Source: Ascidia mentula (Eukaryota > Chordata > Ascidiacea > Phlebobranchia > Ascidiidae). Taken from it: a stretch of DNA of 64,000 bases. Every line of letters starts with the position of its first letter. Position 1 is the first letter of the stretch. The position numbers and the translations under genes were made by a program. The stretch lies in contig OX387203.1 in assembly GCA_947561715.1 (NCBI GenBank), forward strand, positions 4,774,001 through 4,838,000, written 5' to 3'. The notes under the pieces were generated by a model, which saw nothing but the letters and a program-made list of their open reading frames with translations, was not told the DNA's origin and made no database searches. Below, piece after piece: positions 55,068 through 64,000 of this stretch.

Positions 55068-58000
55068 ATGTACAGCAGGGTGCTACGAAGTATGGGCCAC
55101 ACTGGAAGGAAAGTGGTAAGTTTTTGGAGATGGACTTATGTAACTGGCGCATAAAACAGTTCAGGATATGAAAGAATTACAATGGCATAAGTTACAACTG
55201 CCAGAAGTATTATACCTTACCACCAGGTTGACCACATTCTCGTTACGTGGGAAATATAACAAGTGCCTACAAGCCTCGATATGAAAAATGTTGTCATTTA
55301 AAATACAAACGTGACTAGGGTTTGTGGTGTTACCATTTCCGCAAACGCTGCAGTCCAGTAAGACTACCGTGACAGCACGTTGTAAACAGAGTCGCTAAAT
55401 CGCTCTTACAGTCCAGTGTGGAAAGAACGCTTAACTTTATGCACTTGTTGTCATGTTGCTATTAGCGTAAATGTGATGCCACTACAGCACTTGCGGTGGG
55501 ACAATGTCCATTATTAATAAATGACTGTAATAACTCGCATTATAGCGTATTTATATCAAACACTAACACGCCCAGTGTTGGTTTCTTTAATGCGCCACTG
55601 AACCGAAAAGTATTAATATATATCACGTGGTTTTCTGCAGTGCGTGCACGCGCGCAACAAGTCGAGCGTGACGGCGCCGATCGCAAATCGATTCTTCTTG
55701 TTTAACTACTTCGAAGATCCGGTAAATGTGGAAAGATTCAAATCGGTTTGGTTGACTGGAAGCGAATACGTGGCCAAACAAGATCACTTCATCGCAACAT
55801 ATTTACACTGTTCTACCGACCCCAAAATTAAGTTAGTAAAAATTTCTGTTCTGTGCAGAAGTGATTTTATAAGATTGTTTCAATATTTTTGGACAATGTG
55901 CCATAGATTGGATTTACTGCAGAGCTGAATGTTAGTTTACTCTGCAAGTGCAAATTCATGTATAAAGGAGTATTTTTGCATTGATGTGGACATGATCTTT
56001 TAAGCGATTTGTTTGGCACCGTTCAATATTAGCATAGGTTTCTCCTAACACCAAAAATGCTCTTGGCAAATTTGCGCTAAGCCCTGGAGCGAAAAATGTC
56101 AATCTCGCTTTCGATTTTTTTACAAAAGCTTCCGCGATATTGGCCGGATGGCCTTGTTTGTCCCAGTTCGGTTATCACCGGCAAACAGTGCAATGCAAAC
56201 ACCGGTTGCTTGCGCGAAAAAATATACGCCGCGCTGAAGATGTTGGCGCTACACAATATGTATGACGCACAAGAACTGTAAATGTGCTTCCGTATATATA
56301 TATGCACATATATATATGTCAATCATTGCATTTTATTAGTTAAAGTTTAAAATAGAGGGTAATTTGCAATTCAAAAACAATCTATTGTGTTCTGAAGAAA
56401 AATTATTTTTATGTTGCGTTGACAAATAATTCTTTACAATTGATATTGTTTCTATGGCCAAGTATGACTAATTGTCATTTAAAGTTTAGCGTAATTGGAA
56501 TGAAATCTGAATATATCATCACAGGTTGTTAGCCACTATATAACTGCTACTAATATGTAATCAATTAACGGACAAATTGTAAGGAGTATGTTCTTCATTC
56601 TGAAAAGTCGGTAATGATATTTTTATTCAGGTATCCATGGGTGAACTTTGCGCTCACCGATTCACTCGACATTTGCTTCTTCGGCAAAAAAGACGAGTTC
56701 TGGTCTAACTATATGCAGACCATAATTAAGGAGAACTATAAAGCTAGTCCAGGTATGACGAAAACCTATGGCTTCAATATTCGGGTATATAGCCTACTAA
56801 ATCGTTGAACACAAATTATTTCTGTATCACGTTTGAATGTGTTGCCAATTATCTGTAACAATATTGATTAATCAGTAACAAGTATCGGTTTCTTTTTTAA
56901 AAATTGCAAGAAATGTTTACTCACGTTCACGTAAAAAAGACTTCCTCGAATAACGTTAAATACATATTAGCCTTTTTTACTATTTTGCTTGCGGTCTATG
57001 TGAGCTACCTTTGGAATTTCACAACCCTGGTCAAAAAAACCATACTAGCTGATTTTTATGCGAAACAATTTCTCTGGCATTTAAACCAACCACATGGCAC
57101 GTGAACTAATGGCAATGCATTTCCTTTTTAAGCTGTCTTCAAGGAGATCGGGTGTTACAACGAAAAAGATCTTTGTACAGGGGACAAAGAACGATCAGCA
57201 ACCCACAGGTTCTTCATTACTGGACTGAAAGGTGCTCTTTTTATTTAAAAGCAATCACATTCCTGTTGTGTTATTATACTAAATCATCCTACTTAAATTT
57301 AGAAAAAAATTGTCCTTCTTTCTTTGTATTTTACAAACGTTGTTGTCTTTCATCTGGCGAGACTTCTTCAGCGTCTTTTTAACATATTTTACTTTATAAT
57401 TCTGGAACATCTTACCTAAAAACTATTGATCCTTAACTCGATATACCATACAAAAATTCAAAAGTAGTTGCTGAACAGCGAAAAACAAATTCTGATTAAA
57501 ATCTTTCTCGTTTCTCAGCCACTGAAGACGTAAAGGATGAAGACATCGAGTCAAACTGGAAGGAATGGACCGGTTCCGATTTGTTGCACTCAAATAAAAT
57601 GGCTGGAAACGTTGCTGTCGATACTCATTTGTACAAGGTCGGTTTGCATGAATGTATATTATACGCAGCAATACAATGTACCCGCTTATGAGTGTGGTAG
57701 CGAAGATATACTATAGGTGGTAGCGGAGATAAGGAAAAAAACGCACGCTCACACGTGACTGTAAAAACCTGAAGCACAAACGAGTGTACCAGGAGCAATA
57801 AATTTATTGCAGGTTTTTACGGTCACGTGTGAGCGTGCGTTGTTTTTCTTATCTCCGCTGCCACATGTTAGGTTCGCTTCCACACTGTAGTTAACAGTTT
57901 GAACTTTGAGGAGATAGCGTGAAGAAAAGATTTCCAGTTGCAGCGGTGTTTTGTGTGTATTTATTGCTTTCATTATTACTATTACGTAATATTTGCAGAA

Positions 58001-58590
58001 ACTGACCATGCTTATGGTAACCTACATATGCGAAATCAAATTTTCAAAATAAAATCTGCTGACGTTAATCTGAGGCTTGTTGCTTCACAACATATACCCG
58101 CTTATTACATTTTATCAACTATCGCATGTTGCGGTTTCACTCAAAATTTCACAAATATAAGTGTTTTACTACTAGATGATGGTTTTAAAATAAAGACTTT
58201 GTTGAGCTTCACTAGCTTAGAACATACGAAACAGTTTGTTTCTCATCTACATCAAATCAATTGTTTTAGGCATTCCAAATGTTTGGGATGTACAACTATA
58301 AAAACAATCGCAATGTTAGATAGAAATAATGTTATTCCCGACAGAAAAACGGCCAATTCACAAACAATGCAAAATCCTACTTCTAACAACGTTTTTACTC
58401 TTTATCGCAGAGAATCATGATGGCCCCGCTCTGGCGTTACGTCGTGCGTTCCGAGGTCACGGGAATGAGTGACCGCGAGGGTCACGTGATCGCCGACAAG
58501 CTCAACGCACGCTCCGGGATTCCACAGGGCGTGGAAACGATCACCGGTTTCTACCAAGTGGAGGTCACCGTCAAAGGCAACAAGAATTAA
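55068..58590 (+). CDS. Two-domain ABM-like alpha/beta-barrel protein, copy 1
   Basis: Six exons close in phase: 55068-55115, 55641-55831, 56631-56752, 57133-57231, 57519-57637, 58411-58590 (about 252 residues). The N-terminus is a basic MYSRVLRSMGHTGRKV, perhaps a targeting peptide. Two halves each read like an antibiotic-biosynthesis-monooxygenase (ABM, dimeric alpha/beta barrel) domain. Domain 1 has FFLFNYFEDPVNVERFKSVW, then FIATYLHCSTDPK, then YPWVNFAL. Domain 2 has DEDIESNWKEWTG, then VAVDTHLYK, then LWRYVVRSEVTG. Two fused ABM units would form one barrel in a single chain. ABM-fold proteins include heme oxygenases and cofactor-poor monooxygenases, but no catalytic residue can be assigned here. 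It is the most diverged of the three array members. Intron 5 holds the ~406 bp insertion at 57690. Confidence 0.6.
57690..58095. mobile_element. Insertion with a near-perfect hairpin, in intron 5 of copy 1
   Basis: Arms 57717-57771 and 57810-57864 are about 93 percent complementary (GCACGCTCACACGTGAC on one strand matched on the other), with a 38 base loop. An outer pair GTGTGGTAGCGAA (57692) and TTCGCTTCCACAC (57873) extends the hairpin. The larger segment is bounded by an 11 base direct repeat, TACCCGCTTAT, at 57679-57689 and 58096-58106. The relic at 60922-60932 has one TACACGCTTAT with no insert. Hairpin, flanking repeat and empty site together indicate a foldback-type MITE. The exact right boundary (57885 or 58095) is uncertain. 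Confidence 0.7.
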
Positions 58591-58936
58591 AGATGAACTT
58601 CTCGTTTCCATGACAAAATGCACAGTGTATTTGTACATTATCGTATTGTCCCAGTCACGTTCGTGCGCCGTGAACCATCACATACAGTAATTTGCACTTT
58701 ACTTTGCAAAAATTATCGTGCACTGCTTTTAATGTGTTTTTAGATTTTACCTGTGGTTTTGGTATGTTTCACGATCATGCTGCCTACCTATATCATTTTG
58801 GTTTGTAAATTTTATAAAATTCCGTTTCATTTACCACATTTTTTTTGTATTTGCAACAGCTGGTTATTAGTTTCATAATTTTCTGCTATTCTGCTGCCAA
58901 AGTTACGAAGGACTATCCTCATTCACCAAGACCTCT

Positions 58937-60765
58937 ATGATGGTGAGTAACTATCCCTTTTTTACATGGTAAAACGCCATAGAGCACTGGTTTCGCTTTG
59001 CCTATAAATAACACAGAAACAAAATAATCACAGAGCCCTTAAGAAGAAAAAAGTGCACCACGCAGTAATGTTTCACGCAACTGCTTAATTGCCAATATCG
59101 CCCCACTGCGCAGTTCTCAACTTGGCGATCACAGCTATCGTATCGCGATCATCAGGGATAGATTTACAGTGTAGTAATGTATATTGTACGTTATATAGAC
59201 TGTTTCGCCGCTTGACAACCGCTTTTATCTTTACAACTTCTTCGAGCCAACGAACGAACTCGAGCTTCTACTGGAGAAATGGAACGACGCGGCTCTTTAC
59301 ATTAAGACCAAAGACCATTTCCTCGCTACCTATCTCCACACTTCAAGCGATCCTAAATCCTCGTAAACTTTTGTGATTGATTAATTCTTAAAGCACGAAT
59401 AAGAATGTTTTTTTTCGCAGATACCCCGTAGTGAACTTTGCCGTCAACGAGTCGACCGACATTTGTTGCTACGGAAAACCTGATGTAGAATGGGAGAAAA
59501 TGACTGGAGGAAAAGAGGCACGCAAATTTAAAGGATACCCATGTGAGTCGCACTCTTATAACACTAAATAGTGTTTGTTATGGCCATAGCCAGTCCGTTA
59601 GAGGGCCAAGTATTGTTATTGGTTTTGTACATTCTCCCCTCGAAACAGAATACGTTTTAAACCGAACTAGCAATGATTTGGCTGCGATGCTAGTGAATCT
59701 TATATCTTGAATATTGCCCTATTGCATAAAACTGCATCATTGCGTGTGCGTGCAGTTGTTTAGCATTGTTCTTGACTGTTTTGCAGCTGGGTACAATGAG
59801 GTGGCAAGTTACAAAGGAAATGATCTCACATACGACGACAAAGAAAGAAACGCAGAATATAAATACTTTCTTACAGCAGTAAAAGGTAAGGGTGGTTGGT
59901 GTAGATAGTACGACATATTTGAGTTCTTTGACAGTAATACACTGATTTTCCAGTTGCCGATTCTGTCGATGAAAATGATTTTGAACGTAACTGGAAAAGC
60001 TATACCGGATGTGACGTCATACATAAGGAAATAGAGGGAAAAGGGTCAATAGTTGACAGTCATTTATACAAGGTTGGTTGGGGTTGTAATTTTTCGTTGT
60101 CAGAACTACATTTTTGCCCTTGTGGGCCCCTGACATGACATAAACTATTTCTGTGTCACGAGTAGTGTGTTGCCAATTAACTTAAATATTTTCTAATTAA
60201 TTTGTAACAGGTATCGGTTTATATTTTGAAAATGGCAAGAGAACTGTGCTCATGTTTACGTAAAAAAGACATGTATGGAAATCATTCAACTTTAAATACA
60301 TAATAGCCTTGGTTTAACTATTTCGCTTGTGGTCTTTATGAGCTACCTTTGGAAGTGGCGTATTATATAATTACACAAGTAATGACCCCCGAATGTTATC
60401 AAAGGCCTTACTAGGAACATTGCCCACGTGTGAGACATTTTTGATCCTTGACCGTACATGAACGGGTAGAGGGGGTTCTTCTGAAGGACTTTTTCTTCAT
60501 GTATTATTACCTGTTTTAATGTCCACATGGATGGGCACCTCCAGGGTGCGTTGTCTTATTAAACCCCCTTTAAAATCTTATGTTCCAGCGTTTCCAAACA
60601 CCGCTATCGAAAGTTTTTAAATACGTCACAAGGACTGAAGTCAGCGGATTGGACGACGGAGCGGGTCACGTGATATCCAATGCAGCCAATGAACGCGCGA
60701 AGCCTGAGGGCGTGGAAACGTTTACTGCGTTGTACTGTGTTCGCTTAACTCACAAACACGAATAG
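58937..60765 (+). CDS. Two-domain ABM-like protein, copy 2
   Basis: Exons 58937-58942, 59199-59362, 59421-59542, 59787-59885, 59954-60072 and 60589-60765 close in phase to 228 residues. Exon lengths 122, 99 and 119 are identical to those of copy 1. The first coding exon is only ATGATG before a GTGAGT donor. Domain 1: RFYLYNFFEPTNELELLLEK, FLATYLHTSSDPK, YPVVNFAV. Domain 2: NDFERNWKSYTGCDV, IVDSHLYK, KVFKYVTRTEVSG, ending with VETFTALYCVRLTHKHE. It shares about 90 percent of residues with copy 3. The CCYGK motif after domain 1 is shared by copies 2 and 3 and replaced by CFFGK in copy 1. No signal peptide or membrane segment, so probably cytosolic. Confidence 0.65.
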
Positions 60766-60897
60766 AGTTTATGTGGGGTTATGAAAACTTCTACTTGACA
60801 TACATTACCCAGTACCTCAACTACTCGTTTATTAACACTTGTGTTCTCGACTAACTCATAAATTTCGGCTTTTGTCATTACACATTTGTTTCCAATG

Positions 60898-61330
60898 TAC
60901 AGTATATACAGCAATACAATGTACACGCTTATGACATTTTATCAACTATCGCACTTTGCGGTTTGTCAAATCCACTCAAAATTTGACAAACGATTGAGTT
61001 TTTTACGAGATGATAGCTTTTACAAAAGACTTTGTTGAGTTTCACTAGCTAGAATATACGATAATGACGTAAAGTTAGTTTATCATCCACATAAAATAAT
61101 TTAGTTTCGGCATTCTAAATGTTTGGGATGTACAACTACAACAAAATCCCAATGTCAGATTATTCCCAAACATTATTCTCGACAGAAAAACGCCCAATTC
61201 ACAAGCAATGTAAAATCTTACTTCTAACATCGTTTTTGCACTTTATCGCAGAGAACCATTGTACATTTTCGTATTGTCCCAGTCACGTTCGTGCGCCGTG
61301 AACCATCACATACACTAATATGCGCTTTTA
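60898..61330 (+). pseudogene. Relic of a fourth array member (copy 1 type)
   Basis: From about 60905 the sequence matches intron 5 of copy 1 (57652-57690, then 58106-58410), including the acceptor CTTTATCGCAG at 61240-61250 and the first 8 bases of the last exon (AGAACCAT). It then jumps directly to sequence matching 58632 onward, 3' of copy 1. About 213 bases, almost the whole last exon, are missing. Everything 5' of intron 5 is also gone. The left junction is near 60898, where 3' flank shared by copies 2 and 3 stops. This is what remains of a copy-1-like gene between copies 2 and 3. Confidence 0.8.
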
Positions 61331-61621
61331 CCCAAATCGTTGCGCACAGTATGTACACGTGGTACACTGTACTTTGCGAAAATTATCGTGCACTGCTTTT
61401 CATGTGTTTTTAGATTTTACCTGTGGTTTTGGTATGTTTTACGATCATGCTGCCTAGCCATATCATTTTGGTTTGTAAATTTTATGAAACCCCATGCACT
61501 TTCAATCACCACATTTTTTTGTATTTCAATAGTGGTTACTTGTAACTGTTAGTTTCATAATTTTCTGCTATTCTGCTGCCAAAGTTACGAAGGACTATCC
61601 TCATTCACCACTACCTCAATA

Positions 61622-63743
61622 ATGGTGAGTAACTATCCCTTTTTACATGGTGGAATACCGTAGAGCACTGGTTTCGCTTTGCCTTTGCCAATTAAATGAC
61701 ACGGAATCAAATTGCACAACACCGAACCCTTGAAGAAGAAAAATATGTACCTGCCCAAGACAACGCAGTAGTGTTTCATGCAACTGCTTGATTAGCAGGA
61801 TCGCCCCACTGCGCAGGTCCTTACTTGGCGACCACAGTTACCGTATCGAGATCATTAGGTGGTAGATGTTGGAGTGCCTGGAATTCGAATCTTGTACAAC
61901 CTACCCAAGACCTTTAGAAATTCTCAGTGTTATGATAAACAATGGTGTTCATTCGGCCCTTAAAGTTGTATAGTACCTGGTACGCCGCACCGACGGCAAT
62001 AATATTTGTACTTATTTTTTTCATCTGTCGTTAATCGCATTGCCTTGAGTGGATGCATTACGCACACGATATTCGATTTCAACATTTGGCCTGGTCAGCT
62101 AATTTGTGTTATATTATCTTGTATTCATTAAACTTGTGTTATATTAGCTTATATTCATTAATTATCTACGTGGACATTGCCATTTCCATACATTGAGTTA
62201 TATATGCTTGTAGTAATGTATATTCTACGTTATATAGACTGTTTCGCCGCTTGACAACCGCTTTTATCTTTTCAACTTCTTCGAGCCAACGAACGAGGTG
62301 GAGCTTCTACTGGAGAAATGGAACGACGCGGCTCTTTACATTAAGGCCAAAGACCATTTTCTCGCTACCTATCTCCACACTTCAAGCGACCCTAAAGCCT
62401 CGTAAGCAGTTGTGCTTGATTGATTGTTGAGCACGAATAAGAATGTTTTTTTCGCAGATACCCCGTAGTGAACTTTGCTGTCAACGAGTCGACGGACATG
62501 TGTTGCTACGGAAAACCTGATGAAGAATGGGTGAAAGTGACAAGAGGAAACATGGCTGGCAAATTTAGGGGATACCCATGTGAGTCGCAGCCTTATAACA
62601 CTAAATAGTGCTTTTTGCGACCATGTTGTTCCTTGACTGTACTGCGTTCAAGTATCTGGAAGTATCAGTAGATGCACTGGTTCAGTGCCACAGCCAGTCT
62701 GTTGGGCTAAGTATTGTTATGGGTTTGGAACATCTACCTGCGAAACAGAATACCAGTTAAACTGCACTTCATTTTCAAAGCCCGAAAACCAAATTTCTCG
62801 CATTTCCTTTAGCTTTGTAACAGCGTATACCACAGGCTAACATTACGAAACATCGCATTCACGGAAAGTCACGAAAACGAAAATTTATTTTCTGTTTACT
62901 ACATAATGTTAATATTGCCCTATTGCATAAAACTGCATCATTGCGTGTGCGTATCGTCGTATTGCATTTTTCTTGACTGTTTTGCAGCTGGGTACAATGA
63001 GGTTGCAAGTTACAAAGGAAATGATCTAACATACGACGACAAAGAAAGAAACGCAGAATATAAATACTTTCTCACAGCAGTAAAAGGTAAGGGTGGCATC
63101 GGTGTAGATAGTACGACATATTTGAATTCTTTGACAGTTATACACTGATTTTCCAGTTGCCGATTCTGTCGATGAAAATGATTTTGAACGTAACTGGAAA
63201 ACCTATACCGGATGTGACGTCATACATAAGGAAATAGAGGGAAAAGGTTTAATAGTTGACAGTCATCTATACAAGGTTGGTTGGGGTTTTAACTTTTCGT
63301 TGTCAGTGCCACCTTTTTGAACTCGCTGTTCCCTGCCGTAGTGTGTAAAGTGTTGTCACCCGAAAGTTATTAAAGGCTTCGCTTGAAACCAGGAACATTG
63401 TAATCGTGTGACACCTTTTTGATCCTTGACCACCACATGAGCGGGTAGAGGGGTTCTGATGGGCTTTTTCGTCTTGTAAAATGTCTGTTTCAATGTCCAC
63501 ATGGATGGGCACCTCCAGAGTGCGTCGTCTTGCTAAACCCCCTTTAAAATGCATCTTATGTTTCAGCGTTTCCAAACACCGCAACCAAAAGTTTTCAAAT
63601 ACGTCACAAGGACTGAAGTCAGCGGATTGGACGACGGAGTGGGTCACGTGATATCCAATGCAGCCAATGAATGCGCCAAGCCTGAGGGCGTGGAAACGTT
63701 TACTGCGTTTTACTGTGTTCGCATAACTCACAAACACGAATAG
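61622..63743 (+). CDS. Two-domain ABM-like protein, copy 3
   Basis: Exons 61622-61624, 62238-62401, 62458-62579, 62988-63086, 63157-63275 and 63567-63743 close in phase to 227 residues. All internal exon lengths equal those of copy 2 (164, 122, 99, 119, 177). The first coding exon is a lone ATG followed by GTGAGT. Copy 2 has a second ATG in front, which here reads ATA. Domains are as in copy 2, with small changes (NEVELLLEKW, CCYGKPDEEW, GMAGKFRGYP-like region, VSGLDDGVGHVIS). Introns 1, 3 and 5 are alignable with copy 2, so the pair is a fairly recent duplicate. Intron 1 contains a local 30 base direct duplication near 62100-62160. Confidence 0.65.
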
Positions 63744-64000
63744 AGTTTTTGTGGGATTATGACAACTACTACTTGACATATAGTACCGATCAGTACCTCA
63801 ACTGTTCGTTTATTAACACTTGTGTCCTCGACTAACTCATAAATTTCGGCTTTTGTCAACACACATTTGCTTCCTTTACGCACCAGTGTACATGTTCTGA
63901 AAATAGTAAAATCATTTGATTTGGATAACAAAAAGTTTCGTTTTGAAAGCTCTTAACCAAGCCCCACGTGACGGGGTGTAGTGTGTGCTGCGCTCCAGGG
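63744..64000. other. 3' flank of copy 3
   Basis: Matches the 3' flank of copy 2 (60766-60895) up to about 63872, then becomes unique. No coding sequence seen before the window ends. Confidence 0.6.

Noticed and set aside
1-64000. CRISPR arrays, bacterial operons or ribosomal RNA
   Set aside because: The ~190 bp array has no spacer-like unique segments, genes have eukaryotic introns, and no rRNA-like sequence is seen.

Overview
The window looks like nuclear DNA of an ascidian tunicate, most likely Ciona or a close relative. This is inferred from the AT-rich sequence, compact genes with many short introns, 120-190 base exons, metazoan families (extended synaptotagmin, TTLL, ShK-domain protein) and abundant tRNA-derived and Penelope-type repeats. 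No species can be proven from sequence alone. All gene models were spliced by eye from GT/AG signals and reading phase. Phases close exactly for the 403-residue coiled-coil gene at 21-24.7 kb, the TTLL gene, the ShK gene and the three 55-64 kb genes. They close for all but the linker exons of the synaptotagmin-like gene.

Layout. 1-10.2 kb is repeat-dominated and contains tRNA-derived SINE-like pieces and a ~190 bp tandem repeat. It also holds a roughly 2.5-3 kb segment present twice (about 2.9-5.4 kb and 6.8-10.2 kb). The second copy carries a Penelope-like retroelement fragment and a neat MITE that are absent from the first. 10.3-13.3 kb holds two small, divergently oriented, apparently secreted cysteine-containing peptide genes. 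14.7-24.7 kb is a same-strand cluster of coiled-coil genes. An old Ty3/gypsy-type LTR fossil sits between two of them. The last gene (20974-24742) resembles the meiotic IHO1/Mer2 family in layout, as a hypothesis only. 26.7-43.4 kb, minus strand, is a long extended synaptotagmin gene (membrane hairpin, SMP lipid-transfer domain, three C2 domains). 44.8-50.2 kb, plus strand, is a membrane-anchored tubulin-ligase-like gene of TTLL15 type, divergent from the synaptotagmin gene. 53.0-54.1 kb is a secreted protein of three ShK domains. 55.1-63.7 kb is a tandem array of three genes encoding proteins that read as two fused ABM-type alpha/beta-barrel domains, plus the relic of a fourth.

Most interesting signals: three dispersed hammerhead-ribozyme-like motifs, one (21616-21675) with all conserved core bases in place; a ~91 bp near-identical copy of a splice acceptor plus half exon moved from the 14.7 kb gene into an intron of the gene at 22.3 kb; two element insertions with empty sites visible inside the same window; and the ABM-like array, whose history (duplication of a two-gene unit, then loss of one gene) can be read directly.
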